DNA of 64,000 bases from an uncultured Vibrio sp. Lineage in GTDB: Bacteria > Pseudomonadota > Gammaproteobacteria > Enterobacterales > Vibrionaceae. The translations under genes were made by a program, and so were the position numbers. The stretch is taken from positions 310,001-374,000 of the forward strand of contig CANNGN010000001.1 in assembly GCA_947504195.1 (NCBI GenBank), in the 5' to 3' direction. Positions within the stretch are counted from its first letter, which is position 1, and each line of letters starts with the position of its first letter. The notes under the pieces were generated by a model, which saw only the letters and a list, made by a program, of their open reading frames with translations, ran no database searches and was not told the DNA's origin. Shown here piece after piece: positions 36,453 to 46,545 of the stretch.

Positions 36453-37585
36453 TAGAGTTCGAAGTCCTCAAAGTCATCTAGGCTAACTTCATTATCAATT
36501 TGACCGACAAGGTATGAGCTTATTTCAGCTTCTTGTGGTGCAACTTGTACGTTATCAGAAGAAAGCCATGCATTGATCCAAGGAATAGGATTGCTAGTCG
36601 AATCTGGGTAAGCCACGCCTAAGCCAACGGCTTGCATTCGAATATTTGTGATGTATTCAACGTATTGGCACAGAATATCTTTGTTTAACCCAATCATTGA
36701 ACCGTCTTTAAAGAGGTAGGATGCCCACTCTTTTTCTTGTTCTGCAGCTTGCTTAAACAGGTCAAAGCATTGCTGTTTACATTCTTCAGCAATTTGAACG
36801 AACGCAAAGTCATCTTGGCCATTGCGCAACATATTAATCATATGCTGTGTACCCGTTAAGTGAAGAGCTTCATCACGGGCAATAAGTTTGATGATTTTTG
36901 CATTACCTTCCATGAGCTCTCGTTCTGCGAATGCGAAAGAACAGGCAAAACTAACGTAGAAGCGGATGGCTTCTAAAGCATTTACGGACATTAAACAGAG
37001 ATAAAGTTTTTTCTTCAAATCCATCAATGAAACTGTGACGTTGTCACCATTTAGTTTGTGTGTGCCTTCACCAAAGCGATGATAGTCATTGGTTGCTTGA
37101 ATCAATTCATCATAATAATACGCAATATCTTTTGCTCGTTTGATGATTTCTTCATTTTCGACAATGTCGTCAAACACAGTACTAGGGTCATTAACGATAT
37201 TACGAATGATATGAGTGTACGAGCGTGAATGTATTGTTTCAGAGAATGACCATGTTTCGATCCAAGTTTCGAGTTCTGGAAGTGATACCAAAGGAAGGAG
37301 AGCAACGTTAGGGCTGCGGCCTTGAATAGAATCGAGTAGAGTTTGATATTTTAGGTTAGAGATAAAAATATGTTGTTCATGCTCAGGAAGCTTATTGTAA
37401 TCGATGCGGTCGCTTGAAACGTCGACTTCTTCTGGACGCCAAAAGAAGGACAGTTGCTTTTCGATTAGTTTTTCGAAGATTTCATATTTTTGTTGATCAT
37501 AGCGAGCAACGTTAACCGGTTGCCCAAGAAACATTGGTTCTTTTAATTGATCATTTTTGTTCTGAGAAAAAGTGCTGTAAGCCAT
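36452..37585 (-). CDS. nrdB: ribonucleoside-diphosphate reductase class Ia, beta subunit
   Basis: A 377-residue diiron radical protein. The ATG at 37585 follows GAGG at 7 bases; a TTG at 37597 is not favoured. Iron ligands and the radical tyrosine lie in DSIQGR (Asp85) and [12 protein letters not shown] (Glu116, His119, Tyr123). The later ARDEALH and the C-terminal DDFEDFEL, which binds NrdA, are also present. With NrdA it reduces ribonucleoside diphosphates to deoxy forms for DNA synthesis. It lies about 70 bases after nrdA and is coupled to yfaE. Confidence 0.97.
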   Translation of the reverse strand: MAYSTFSQNKNDQLKEPMFLGQPVNVARYDQQKYEIFEKLIEKQLSFFWRPEEVDVSSDRIDYNKLPEHEQHIFISNLKYQTLLDSIQGRSPNVALLPLVSLPELETWIETWSFSETIHSRSYTHIIRNIVNDPSTVFDDIVENEEIIKRAKDIAYYYDELIQATNDYHRFGEGTHKLNGDNVTVSLMDLKKKLYLCLMSVNALEAIRFYVSFACSFAFAERELMEGNAKIIKLIARDEALHLTGTQHMINMLRNGQDDFAFVQIAEECKQQCFDLFKQAAEQEKEWASYLFKDGSMIGLNKDILCQYVEYITNIRMQAVGLGVAYPDSTSNPIPWINAWLSSDNVQVAPQEAEISSYLVGQIDNEVSLDDFEDFEL

Positions 37586-37657
37586 GTTTTGCCTCAACTT
37601 TCATAAGCCCTCTACCGAGGGCAAATAAGTGGAATCTAATAATTAGGGAAATGCAGG

Positions 37658-39937
37658 TTAGATTTTGCACGCTCCGCCGGAACAATCATCGTCTGCTGAT
37701 GCAACGTCTTTCTGATCATCTTGAGCACCGTCACGCGTATTATGGTAATAAAGCGTTTTAACACCATATTTGTATGCAGTCAGTAAGTCTTGAAGAAGTT
37801 GCTTCATAGGAACTTTGCCGGAGTCGTAACGACTTGGATCGTAATTCGTATTGGCAGAAATCGCTTGGTCGACGAATTTTTGCATAATACTAACGAGATG
37901 CAGATACCCATTATTTGAACCGATATTCCAAAGCAGTTCATAGTTATCTTTGTATTCGATGAACTCAGGGACAACCTGTTTCAAAATACCGTCTTTAGAC
38001 GCCTTAATCGAAACATAACCACGCGGTGGTTCAATCCCGTTGGTCGCATTTGAAATCTGTGAAGAAGTTTCAGATGGCATTAATGCGGTCAACGTTGAAT
38101 TACGTAAACCATATTCCATGATCTCTTCACGTAATGCATCCCAATCGTAATGTAATGGTTCATCACAAATATCATCGATATCTTTTTTGTAGGTATCGAT
38201 TGGGAGTAACCCTTTCGCATAATTGGTTTCGTTAAAGAGAGAGCAACGGCCTTGCTCTTTTGCAAGTTCCACTGATGCTTTGAGTAGGTAATATTGCATC
38301 GCTTCAAACGTACGGTGGGTCAGATTATTGGCGCTACCATCAGAGTATTTCACGCCATTTTTCGCTAGGTAATAAGCGTAGTTGATTACACCAACACCTA
38401 ACGTTCGGCGATTCATCGATGAACGGTGTGCTGCTGGAAGCGGGTAATCTTGATAATCGAGTAGTGCATCAAGTGCACGAACGACTAGATCCGATAACTC
38501 AGCAAAATCATCGAGAGACTCAATAGCACCAAGGTTAAACGCCGACAGAGTACACAGGGCGATTTCACCAGATTCATCTTCTACGTTTTCAAGAGGCTTG
38601 GTTGGAAGCGCAATCTCAAGGCATAAGTTTGACTGACGTACAGGAGCCACAGAGGCATCAAATGGGCTGTGTGTATTACAATGGTCGACATTTTGGATAT
38701 AAATGCGGCCGGTTGACGCTCGTTCTTGCATTAATAACGAGAATAGCTCGATTGCTTTAACGGTTTCCTTCTTGATTGAAGGATCGTTTTCGTACTTAAC
38801 ATATAGGCGTTCGAATTCTGCCTGATCTTCGAAAAAGGCATCGTACAAACCGGGGACGTCCGAAGGGGAGAATAACGTAATGTCACCGCCTTTAACTAAG
38901 CGCGCGTACATTAACTTATTTAACTGAACGCCATAATCCATATGACGGACTCGGTTCTCTTCAACACCACGGTTGTTTTTTAACACGATTAACGATTGGG
39001 ATTCACGGTGCCAAAGTGGGTAGAAAACAGTTGCTGCACCACCACGTACGCCACCTTGAGAACAACATTTTACAGCTGTTTGGAAATACTTATAGAATGG
39101 TACACACCCGGTGTGGAATGCTTCGCCGCCGCGAATTTCTGACCCTAATGCACGAATACGTCCCGCGTTGATACCAATTCCGGCGCGTTGAGAGACATAA
39201 CGTACAATTGAGCTTGCGGTAGCGTTGATTGAGTTTAAGCTATCACCACATTCCACCAATACACACGAGCTAAATTGGCGCGTAGGAGTACGAACGCCTG
39301 ACATAATCGGCGTTGGTAATGAAATTTTGAAGTTAGATGTCGCATCGTAAAAGCGCTTTACGTAGCTCAGGCGAGTCTCTTTTGGATAGTTAGCAAATAG
39401 ACAGGCTGATACTAGGATATAAAGAAACTGAGCGCTCTCATAAATATCTCCAGAGACTCGGTTTTGGACAAAGTACTTCCCCTCTAACTGCTTAACAGCC
39501 GCATAGGAAAAATTAAGATCACGACGATGATCAATATACTTTCCAAGTTCGATCCACTCTTCTTTTGAGTAGTCTTCCATTAAGTGCTTGTCGTACTTAC
39601 CTAACTCAACTAGCGCAGTAACATGATCGTACAACTCTGGTGGAGTGTACTGACCATACGCTTTTTTACGTAAATGGAAGACGGCTAGGCGAGCGGCAAG
39701 ATACTGATAATCTGGCGATTCTTCAGAGATTAGATCGGCGGCTGATTTAATTATGGTTTCGTGAATGTCGGACGTGGTAATGCCATCATAAAATTGAATT
39801 TGAGCTTTAAGTTCAACTTGGGATACAGATACATTGTTGAGATCTTCTGCTGCCCATGTGATCACTCGGTGGATCTTTTCAAGATCGATGGTTTCTTTGC
39901 GGCCGTCACGCTTGGTGACTGTAAGTTGCTGGTTCAT
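37658..39937 (-). CDS. nrdA: ribonucleoside-diphosphate reductase class Ia, alpha subunit
   Basis: A 759-residue catalytic subunit from the ATG at 39937 (MNQQLTVTKRDGRKE), close to the E. coli length of 761. The N-terminal ATP-cone (about 5-95) senses dATP. The active site includes FSSCVLVECGD (Cys near 225), the thiyl cysteine in SNLCLEIALPT, and the C-terminal relay cysteines 752 and 757 in DDDCSGGACKI. A longer TTG start at 39958 is possible but unlike the family. The upstream region holds NrdR-box-like sites and a perfect DnaA box. Confidence 0.97.
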   Translation of the reverse strand: MNQQLTVTKRDGRKETIDLEKIHRVITWAAEDLNNVSVSQVELKAQIQFYDGITTSDIHETIIKSAADLISEESPDYQYLAARLAVFHLRKKAYGQYTPPELYDHVTALVELGKYDKHLMEDYSKEEWIELGKYIDHRRDLNFSYAAVKQLEGKYFVQNRVSGDIYESAQFLYILVSACLFANYPKETRLSYVKRFYDATSNFKISLPTPIMSGVRTPTRQFSSCVLVECGDSLNSINATASSIVRYVSQRAGIGINAGRIRALGSEIRGGEAFHTGCVPFYKYFQTAVKCCSQGGVRGGAATVFYPLWHRESQSLIVLKNNRGVEENRVRHMDYGVQLNKLMYARLVKGGDITLFSPSDVPGLYDAFFEDQAEFERLYVKYENDPSIKKETVKAIELFSLLMQERASTGRIYIQNVDHCNTHSPFDASVAPVRQSNLCLEIALPTKPLENVEDESGEIALCTLSAFNLGAIESLDDFAELSDLVVRALDALLDYQDYPLPAAHRSSMNRRTLGVGVINYAYYLAKNGVKYSDGSANNLTHRTFEAMQYYLLKASVELAKEQGRCSLFNETNYAKGLLPIDTYKKDIDDICDEPLHYDWDALREEIMEYGLRNSTLTALMPSETSSQISNATNGIEPPRGYVSIKASKDGILKQVVPEFIEYKDNYELLWNIGSNNGYLHLVSIMQKFVDQAISANTNYDPSRYDSGKVPMKQLLQDLLTAYKYGVKTLYYHNTRDGAQDDQKDVASADDDCSGGACKI

Positions 39938-40027
39938 TCTACTATATTTCCCTAACAAAACTGAAAAGCCGAAGGGTTAAATTTCTTATTGTAAAGTTTC
40001 TACTGTCGGCTTTGTGATATAAATTCA

Positions 40028-40064
40028 CGTCTACATATAATGCTTGAGACACTATATGTAGGGG
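40028..40064 (-). promoter_or_regulatory. candidate paired NrdR boxes upstream of nrdA
   Basis: The right box, 40049-40064 (ACACTATATGTAGGGG on the plus strand), matches the NrdR form ACAC-W-ATAT-A-T-W-G-TGT at about 13 of 16 positions. The left box, 40028-40043, matches in the opposite orientation at about 10 of 16. Their starts are 21 bases apart, two helical turns. Together they form the outer arms CTACATATA and TATATGTAG. NrdR represses ribonucleotide reductase operons when dATP is plentiful. Confidence 0.6.
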
Positions 40065-40133
40065 TAAAATCAATTTCGAGTACCAAGATAGTGCTATCGT
40101 AACGTCATTGCAAGTAACAATCGTTGGACAGGT

Positions 40134-40142
40134 TGTGGATAA
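40134..40142 (-). promoter_or_regulatory. perfect DnaA box upstream of nrdA
   Basis: TGTGGATAA on the plus strand, TTATCCACA on the minus strand, is the consensus high-affinity DnaA site. It lies about 200 bases before nrdA. E. coli nrdAB is known to be linked to replication through DnaA sites, so a similar link is plausible here. Confidence 0.55.
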
Positions 40143-40250
40143 GTAAAATTTTCCATCAAGAAAGTTAGTGGTTACTTACTGATGGTTTTAGAAATGAAAA
40201 GCACTTGAAGAAATGTAATGATAAAGTTGCTTAATTTATAACTGGTAACA

Positions 40251-40299
40251 AAAAAAAACAGCTTGATCTTTGACAAAAATTTGTCGTGAAAGATCAAGC
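40251..40299 (-). terminator. strong intrinsic terminator of ubiG
   Basis: An 11-base stem GCTTGATCTTT / AAAGATCAAGC encloses a second stem GACAAA / TTTGTC, with a run of T residues on the minus strand. It lies about 75 bases beyond the ubiG stop and separates ubiG from nrdA transcription. Confidence 0.85.
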
Positions 40300-40372
40300 G
40301 TTAAAATGAGATCCTAGTACACAAATGTTGCACAATAATGTGACCATATACAAGTGATGTGCTAGCGGAATT

Positions 40373-41083
40373 TTATGGTTTCAATGTGTGTACAATATAG
40401 TTCACGTCAACATTTTGACTGAGCTTGTAAGAGTCGGTTAAGGGGTTATAGGCAATGCCTGTAATACCATTAGATTGAAGCGGGGTTTTGTCAATTTTCG
40501 ACATCAATTCTGAAGGCCGAATAAACTTTTCATGATCGTGCGTACCTTCAGGAACGATTTTTAGCAGTTTTTCTGCTCCTACGATCGCAAACAGGTAAGA
40601 TTTAAAATTTCGGTTGAGCGTGGAGAAAAATACGTGACCGCCAGGTTTAACGAGCTTAGAACATGCTTGGATAACAGATAAAGGATCTGGAACATGTTCT
40701 AACATTTCCATACATGTTACTACATCATAGCTTTCTGGGTGCTCATTGGCATGAACCTCCACAGGACACTGGATATAGTTGATGTTCTTGGTTCCTGTTT
40801 CGAGCGCATGTAATCGAGCAACTTCAAGTGGCTCTTTACCCATATCAAGTCCAGTAACGTGAGCACCTTGTTGCGCCATACTTTCTGATAAAATGCCGCC
40901 ACCGCAGCCTACATCAAGAACTTTTTTACCGAACAAGCCATCGCTTTTGGTTAAAACATAGTGCAATCGCAGCGGGTTGATTTGATGCAACGGTTTAAAT
41001 TCACCATTTAGATCCCACCAGCGAGATGCCATATCAGCAAATTTTTGTATTTCTTTTGGGTCGACATTGTGTGGTTGATTCAT
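40373..41083 (-). CDS. ubiG: ubiquinone biosynthesis O-methyltransferase UbiG
   Basis: A 236-residue SAM-dependent methyltransferase for both O-methylation steps of ubiquinone synthesis. It opens [19 protein letters not shown]. The SAM motif is [13 protein letters not shown] near residue 56. [14 protein letters not shown] and [14 protein letters not shown] (around residues 120-160) are also family segments. It is divergent from gyrA, as in E. coli and other relatives. Confidence 0.96.
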   Translation of the reverse strand: MNQPHNVDPKEIQKFADMASRWWDLNGEFKPLHQINPLRLHYVLTKSDGLFGKKVLDVGCGGGILSESMAQQGAHVTGLDMGKEPLEVARLHALETGTKNINYIQCPVEVHANEHPESYDVVTCMEMLEHVPDPLSVIQACSKLVKPGGHVFFSTLNRNFKSYLFAIVGAEKLLKIVPEGTHDHEKFIRPSELMSKIDKTPLQSNGITGIAYNPLTDSYKLSQNVDVNYIVHTLKP

Positions 41084-41410
41084 GTTTAACTCTTTTTAAC
41101 ACATCAATACTCATTGATACCGACGAACGATACCAAGGTTGGGTTTAAGCTCTTAAGATTAAAATAATATACCTAGTCGATGCAATCTGGCTAGAGAAAG
41201 CCAATTTAAAGCAAAATACGGTCGTAAAATAGGGAGGTGAATCGACATTTAACTATGGATTGAGTATATTATAACCAATTGATTCACAACAAATGTCACA
41301 TCCCATTAAAACCGATGGGAAAGAGATGCCCCCATGTGTAAATCTATGCTATATTTTCCAACCTTATACGTATAAGAATACGAAAGAACAAATAGAGGGA
41401 TATTGGCTCT
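41084..41410. other. ubiG-gyrA divergent regulatory region
   Basis: About 327 bases containing the promoters of ubiG and gyrA. On the gyrA side, an extended -10-like TGCTATATT lies at 41348-41356, followed by the palindrome at 41363-41376. No gene was seen. Confidence 0.55.
41363..41376. promoter_or_regulatory. 14-base perfect palindrome in the gyrA leader
   Basis: CTTATACGTATAAG reads identically on both strands. It lies just downstream of a -10-like element and 35 bases before the gyrA ATG, near the expected transcription start. It could be a regulator site; none is known to me for this sequence. Confidence 0.4.
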
Positions 41411-44137
41411 ATGAGCGAGTTAGCTAAAGAGATAACACCCGTCAACATCGAAGAAGAGCTACGTGGTTCTTACCTTGACTATGCGATGTCAGTTATCGTT
41501 GGTCGTGCTCTTCCAGATGTACGAGATGGCTTAAAACCAGTACACAGACGCGTACTTTTCGCGATGAATGTACTAGGCAATGATTGGAATAAAGCATACA
41601 AAAAATCAGCCCGTGTGGTTGGTGACGTAATCGGTAAATATCACCCTCATGGTGATGGTGCAGTGTACGATACTATCGTTCGTATGGCTCAACCGTTCTC
41701 GCTACGTTACATGTTAGTGGATGGCCAAGGTAACTTTGGTTCCATTGACGGTGACTCAGCTGCTGCGATGCGTTATACCGAAGTTCGTATGGCAAAAATT
41801 GCGCACGAGCTTTTAGCTGATCTAGATAAAGATACGGTTGATTACGTACCTAACTATGATGGCACGGAACAGATTCCTGACGTTTTACCAGCAAAGATAC
41901 CGAACCTTCTTGTCAATGGTTCATCGGGTATCGCGGTTGGTATGGCAACCAATATCCCACCGCATAACTTAACTGAAGTAATCGATGGTTGTCTTGCTTA
42001 TATTAATAACGAAGACATCACGATTGATGAGCTTATTGATTATATTCCCGGACCGGATTTTCCAACTGCAGCTTTGATCAGTGGACGCAAGGGTATTATT
42101 GACGCTTACAAAACGGGTCGCGGTAAAGTTTACATGCGTTCGAAAGCGGATATTGAAGCCGATAAGAACGGTCGCGAAACGATTGTGATTACGGAAATTC
42201 CTTATCAGGTTAACAAAGCTCGTGTAATCGAAAAAATTGCTGAGTTAGTAAAAGATAAGAAAGTCGAAGGCATTAGTGCACTGCGTGACGAATCTGATAA
42301 AGAAGGTATGCGTATTGTTATTGAATGTAAGCGTGATGCTGTGGGCGAAGTTGTATTAAACAACCTATACGCTCAAACTCAGCTTCAAACCACATTTGGT
42401 ATCAATATGGTTGCGCTCGACAATGGCCAACCAAAACTGTTCAACTTGAAAGAAATGTTGAAGTGTTTTGTTAACCACCGTCGCGAAGTTGTAACTCGTC
42501 GTACTATATTTGAATTACGCAAAGCTCGTGACCGAGCTCATATCCTTGAAGGACTTGCACTCGCGCTTGCGAATATTGATGAAATCATTGAATTGATCCG
42601 TAAAGCGCCAAGTCCAGCAGAAGCGAAAGCTGGCTTGTTGGCTCGTGGCTGGGACCTGGGTAATGTTGCTTCGATGCTCGAACGTGCAGGAACAGATGCA
42701 GCACGTCCTGAGTGGCTAGAGGCTGAGTTTGGTATTCGTGATGGTCAATACTTCCTCACAGAGCAACAAGCTCAAGCGATTCTAGATCTTCGCCTACACC
42801 GCTTAACCGGTTTAGAGCACGAGAAGATTTTGAACGAGTACAAAGGACTATTGGAAGATATCGCGGCACTAATGCTGATTCTTTCAAGCACTGAGCGCTT
42901 GATGGAAGTTATCCGTGAAGAATTAGAGACAGTTCGTGATGCCTTTGGCGATGCTCGTCGTACCGAGATTACCGCTGCTACCCATGACATCGATATGGAA
43001 GAGCTTATCGCTCGTGAAGATGTTGTAGTGACGTTGTCACACGAAGGTTACGTGAAGTATCAATTGCTCAATGAGTACGAAGCGCAGCGTCGTGGTGGTA
43101 AAGGTAAGAGTGCCACTAAGATGAAAGAAGAGGATTACATTGAGCGTTTATTAGTTGCGAATACGCACGATAACATTCTTTGTTTCTCGACACGTGGCAA
43201 AACGTATCGTCTTAAAGTATATCAACTACCACTAGCGAGTCGTACTGCTCGTGGTAAACCAATCGTGAATATTCTTCCGTTAGAGGAAAATGAGCGCATT
43301 ACCGCTATCTTGCCTGTGAGTGAGTTCTCTCCTGAGAAATTTATCTTTATGGCAACAGGTGATGGTACGGTTAAGAAAACTTCACTAGACCAGTTTGCAA
43401 ATGTTCGTTCTAACGGATTGATAGCGTTGAACCTGCGTGAAGATGATTCATTAATCGGCGTAGACATTACCAATGGCGACAGTGAAATTATGCTGTTCTC
43501 GAAAGCGGGTAAAGTTGTTCGCTTTAAAGAAGCAGAAGAAATTCCTGTTGTTGATGAAAATGGTAACCCTGTTCTTGATGAAAACGGTAATCCTGAAATC
43601 AAGTTTAAAGGTGTTCGCCCAATGGGTCGTACTGCTGCTGGTGTCCGTGGTATGAAACTCGCAGAAAATGATCAAGTTGTTTCTCTGATCATTCCATCGA
43701 GTGAAGCTGATAATGTGCTAACAGTGACCGAGAATGGCTACGGCAAACGTACAGCTTTGACAGAGTACCCAACCAAAGGTCGTGGTACTCAAGGTGTGGT
43801 TTCTATCAAAGTGTCTGAGAGAAACGGCAGTGTTGTTGGCGCAGTTCAAGTCTCAGATGGTGATGAGTTTATGATGATCACCAACGCAGGTACATTGGTA
43901 CGAACTCGCTCGGCCGAAGTAAGCCAAGTAGGACGTAACACTCAAGGTGTCACATTAATCCGAACATCTGAAGAAGAGCAAGTCGTTGGTTTACAACGTA
44001 TTGACGAGATCGAAGAGTTGGAATTAACAGAAGAAGAGCAAGCGGTGTTAGATACCGACGCTGACGATTCTGCCAACAGCGTTGATAGCTCTAACCCTGA
44101 AGATGATAAAAATGACAATGACGTCGACGAGAAATAA
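41411..44137 (+). CDS. gyrA: DNA gyrase subunit A
   Basis: A 908-residue subunit that cuts and rejoins DNA. Active Tyr122 lies in [10 protein letters not shown], and the GyrA box QRRGGKG near residue 562 wraps DNA for negative supercoiling. At the quinolone site the sequence is [10 protein letters not shown], so residue 83 is Gly where E. coli has Ser; Asp87 is kept. The C-terminal domain carries an insertion relative to E. coli, after VVRFKEAEE, holding two DENGNP copies. The acidic tail ends [16 protein letters not shown] precedes the ATG. The gene has its own terminator. Confidence 0.98.
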   Translation: MSELAKEITPVNIEEELRGSYLDYAMSVIVGRALPDVRDGLKPVHRRVLFAMNVLGNDWNKAYKKSARVVGDVIGKYHPHGDGAVYDTIVRMAQPFSLRYMLVDGQGNFGSIDGDSAAAMRYTEVRMAKIAHELLADLDKDTVDYVPNYDGTEQIPDVLPAKIPNLLVNGSSGIAVGMATNIPPHNLTEVIDGCLAYINNEDITIDELIDYIPGPDFPTAALISGRKGIIDAYKTGRGKVYMRSKADIEADKNGRETIVITEIPYQVNKARVIEKIAELVKDKKVEGISALRDESDKEGMRIVIECKRDAVGEVVLNNLYAQTQLQTTFGINMVALDNGQPKLFNLKEMLKCFVNHRREVVTRRTIFELRKARDRAHILEGLALALANIDEIIELIRKAPSPAEAKAGLLARGWDLGNVASMLERAGTDAARPEWLEAEFGIRDGQYFLTEQQAQAILDLRLHRLTGLEHEKILNEYKGLLEDIAALMLILSSTERLMEVIREELETVRDAFGDARRTEITAATHDIDMEELIAREDVVVTLSHEGYVKYQLLNEYEAQRRGGKGKSATKMKEEDYIERLLVANTHDNILCFSTRGKTYRLKVYQLPLASRTARGKPIVNILPLEENERITAILPVSEFSPEKFIFMATGDGTVKKTSLDQFANVRSNGLIALNLREDDSLIGVDITNGDSEIMLFSKAGKVVRFKEAEEIPVVDENGNPVLDENGNPEIKFKGVRPMGRTAAGVRGMKLAENDQVVSLIIPSSEADNVLTVTENGYGKRTALTEYPTKGRGTQGVVSIKVSERNGSVVGAVQVSDGDEFMMITNAGTLVRTRSAEVSQVGRNTQGVTLIRTSEEEQVVGLQRIDEIEELELTEEEQAVLDTDADDSANSVDSSNPEDDKNDNDVDEK

Positions 44138-44155
44138 ACTCTAGACCGTACATTG

Positions 44156-44187
44156 ATACCGGGTCGATAAGGCCCGGTATTTTTTTA
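44156..44187 (+). terminator. intrinsic terminator of gyrA
   Basis: ATACCGGG pairs with CCCGGTAT across a short loop, followed by a T run, 19 bases after the gyrA stop. Confidence 0.85.
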
Positions 44188-44404
44188 TCCTTATTTCGTT
44201 GAACACTGCGTCGAAATGATTCTTTGATATAACGAGATTCAAGGTTATTTCTAAGTTGCTTTGTTATAATATAACAAACGTATTTGGTCGTTTTATTGAA
44301 TTTAACTGCATGTCGACTCATGGTTGTCTAGGTTACAATTGACGATACAGTGCTAGTAACAATCATTATAATGTTTAAAGCTAATTTTCTGAGTGAGAGT
44401 ATGT

Positions 44405-45001
44405 ATGGCGGAAGTTAGAGCCAGAGTTGATCTAAAAGTCGGTGCAAAAAGTAATATAGAGGCTGAAATCCTCTCGTTTAGTGGTCTTAAGACGGAAAAA
44501 GAACACGTAGCGATCATATTCAAATCTGCCGATAAGTCGCAGTCTACGCCATTTGTGAGAATGCACTCCGAATGTCTGACGGGTGATGTGTTTCATTCGT
44601 CTCGTTGTGATTGTGGTGAACAGCTTGAAGAAACCATCAATAAGATGGGTGAGCATGGTGGGATTATTTTGTATCTGCGTCAGGAAGGGCGTGGCATCGG
44701 TTTATATAATAAGATCGATGCTTATCGTTTACAGAGTGAAGGATTAGATACCTATCAAGCGAATCGTCACCTCGGTTTTGATGATGATATGAGAGACTTT
44801 AGTGAAGCGGCGCAAATGTTAGAAGCGTTGAATATCAATTCGATTAAGCTAATCACTAATAATCCAAAGAAAGTTCGTGAACTTGCCGAGCATGGTATCG
44901 AAATCGCAGAAGTGGTGAATACACTTGCTCACATAAAGCAGGGTAATGAAGACTACCTAAAAGCGAAAGTTGATCACGGGAACCATAACCTCGATATTTA
45001 A
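44405..45001 (+). CDS. ribA: GTP cyclohydrolase II
   Basis: A 198-residue zinc enzyme for the first step of riboflavin synthesis. The ATG at 44405 ([10 protein letters not shown]) is chosen over a GTG at 44393. The zinc ligands Cys57, Cys68 and Cys70 lie in [19 protein letters not shown], and [13 protein letters not shown] carries the active-site Arg. YQANRHLGF and LITNNPKKV also match RibA. It lacks the DHBP synthase half found in ribBA fusions. It is flanked by terminators and so is probably a single-gene unit. Confidence 0.95.
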   Translation: MAEVRARVDLKVGAKSNIEAEILSFSGLKTEKEHVAIIFKSADKSQSTPFVRMHSECLTGDVFHSSRCDCGEQLEETINKMGEHGGIILYLRQEGRGIGLYNKIDAYRLQSEGLDTYQANRHLGFDDDMRDFSEAAQMLEALNINSIKLITNNPKKVRELAEHGIEIAEVVNTLAHIKQGNEDYLKAKVDHGNHNLDI

Positions 45002-45024
45002 TCATTGAGCCTATTTTTTCAAAA

Positions 45025-45066
45025 GTAAGAAAGCCCTAACGTTTGTTGGGGCTTTCTTACTTTTTG
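45025..45066 (+). terminator. intrinsic terminator of ribA
   Basis: A long stem GTAAGAAAGCCC / GGGCTTTCTTAC, extended inward by AAC / GTT, is followed by TTTTTG. It starts 24 bases after the stop codon. Confidence 0.88.
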
Positions 45067-45115
45067 TAGTTGAAAAAAATATTTTTATCATTAGTATAGT
45101 CGATACAATTGCCAA

Positions 45116-45130
45116 TGATAATAATTTGCA
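45116..45130 (+). promoter_or_regulatory. candidate Fur box upstream of the imelysin operon
   Basis: TGATAATAATTTGCA matches the 15-base Fur form TGATAAT-N-ATTATCA at 12 positions, about 40 bases before the imelysin gene. It suggests repression by iron, consistent with the iron-linked genes that follow. Confidence 0.6.
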
Positions 45131-45170
45131 TTAACATTTATAGCAACAAAATAACAAGGAAGAGTCATTA

Positions 45171-46433
45171 ATGAAAGCCAGATTAACTCTATCAGTATCG
45201 ACAGCTGTGGCACTTGCCCTTTCAGCAACCAACGTAAATGCAGCTCAAATTACCGAAAGCCAAGTTGTAGAACACTATGCGAATGTGGCACACGCCGTAT
45301 TTGAAGATTCGTTGATAAGTGCTAAAAAACTCAACAATTCTATTGAAAATTTCTTAGCAAATCCGACTCAAGAAACTTTTGCACAAGCGAAAGTCGATTG
45401 GCTTGCTGCTCGAGTTCCATATCAACAGTCTGAAGTGTTCCGTTTCGGTAATGCCATTGTTGATGATTGGGAAGGTCAATTAAACGCATGGCCTCTTGAT
45501 GAAGGTCTGATTGACTATGTGGCAAAAGACTACCAACATGAATTAGGTAACGAAGGTGCAAGTGCAAATATTATTGCTAATACCTCTTTGACTATTGGTG
45601 CAGCGACGGTTGATGCCAAAGAGATTACCCCTGAGCTTATCGCCAGTTTAAATGAAGTCGGCGGATCTGAAGCCAACGTTGCATCTGGTTATCATGCGAT
45701 TGAGTTTCTTTTGTGGGGACAAGATCTAAATGGAACCAATGCAGGTGCCGGCAATCGCTCATACACCGACTATCTGAATGGCGATCAGTGTACCAATGGT
45801 AATTGTGAACGTCGCGGTGATTACTTACAAGCGACGGCACAACTATTGGTTCAAGACCTTGAATGGATGGAGCAGCAATGGTCTGCACAACAATCTGATA
45901 ATTACCGTCAAACATTACTAGCAGAAAGTGCCGAAAATGGCCTACGTAAAATGCTGTTTGGTATGGGGTCGCTTTCACTAGGCGAACTGGCTGGTGAGCG
46001 TATGAAAGTGGCTTTGGAAGCGAATTCAACAGAAGATGAGCATGATTGTTTCTCAGATAACACTCATAACTCTCACTTCTATAATGCTCAAGGCGTTTAC
46101 AATGTCTTTACTGGAGAGTATGCCCGTATTAATGGTGAAGTGGTTTCTGGTCCAAGTATCAAAGATCTTGTCGAACAAAAGAATGATACTGAAGCTGTAG
46201 CTATTCAAGGCGAATTTGATAACACCCTGAAGCAAGTACACGCGCTTGTTGATTCTGCTGAGAAAAATAATGTCTATTTTGATCAGCTTATTGCAGCAAA
46301 TAATAGCGAAGGGCATAAAATTGTAAACAGTGCTATTTCTGCTTTAGTTATGCAAACAGCCGCTATTGAAAAAGCAGCAGGAATCTTGGCTATCGATAAT
46401 TTGAACCCTGATACCGCAGATCACGAATTTTAA
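45171..46433 (+). CDS. imelysin-family periplasmic protein (IrpA type)
   Basis: A 420-residue exported protein. The signal peptide ends near SATNVNA. The imelysin (M75) core contains VDWLAARVPYQQSEVFRFGN and the characteristic GYHAIEFLLWG (GxHxxE) near residues 175-185. Family members (EfeO, IrpA, insulin-cleaving metalloprotease) act in periplasmic iron handling; peptidase activity is in doubt for most. A Fur-box-like site lies just upstream. It is followed by a di-haem protein, a second imelysin-like lipoprotein and a DUF1513 protein, a recurring iron-linked cluster. Confidence 0.9.
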   Translation: MKARLTLSVSTAVALALSATNVNAAQITESQVVEHYANVAHAVFEDSLISAKKLNNSIENFLANPTQETFAQAKVDWLAARVPYQQSEVFRFGNAIVDDWEGQLNAWPLDEGLIDYVAKDYQHELGNEGASANIIANTSLTIGAATVDAKEITPELIASLNEVGGSEANVASGYHAIEFLLWGQDLNGTNAGAGNRSYTDYLNGDQCTNGNCERRGDYLQATAQLLVQDLEWMEQQWSAQQSDNYRQTLLAESAENGLRKMLFGMGSLSLGELAGERMKVALEANSTEDEHDCFSDNTHNSHFYNAQGVYNVFTGEYARINGEVVSGPSIKDLVEQKNDTEAVAIQGEFDNTLKQVHALVDSAEKNNVYFDQLIAANNSEGHKIVNSAISALVMQTAAIEKAAGILAIDNLNPDTADHEF

Positions 46434-46545
46434 TATATTTGACGTTAATATATTAGGTAATTCAGAGTAAATATTGAACCCAGAGCCTCGCAATTTTATA
46501 TAATTCGAGCTCTGGGTTTTGTCGTGTTAACCAAAAGAGTAATTT

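Larger units (their letters stand above)
39938..40372. other. nrdA regulatory region and ubiG terminator, gene-free
   Basis: About 435 bases between nrdA and ubiG on the minus strand. From the nrdA side it holds candidate NrdR boxes (40028-40064), a DnaA box (40134-40142) and the ubiG terminator (40251-40299). No open frame of interest was seen. Confidence 0.7.

Noticed and set aside
43222..43602. 126-codon minus-strand frame within gyrA
   Set aside because: Serine-rich shadow translation of gyrA with no independent support.
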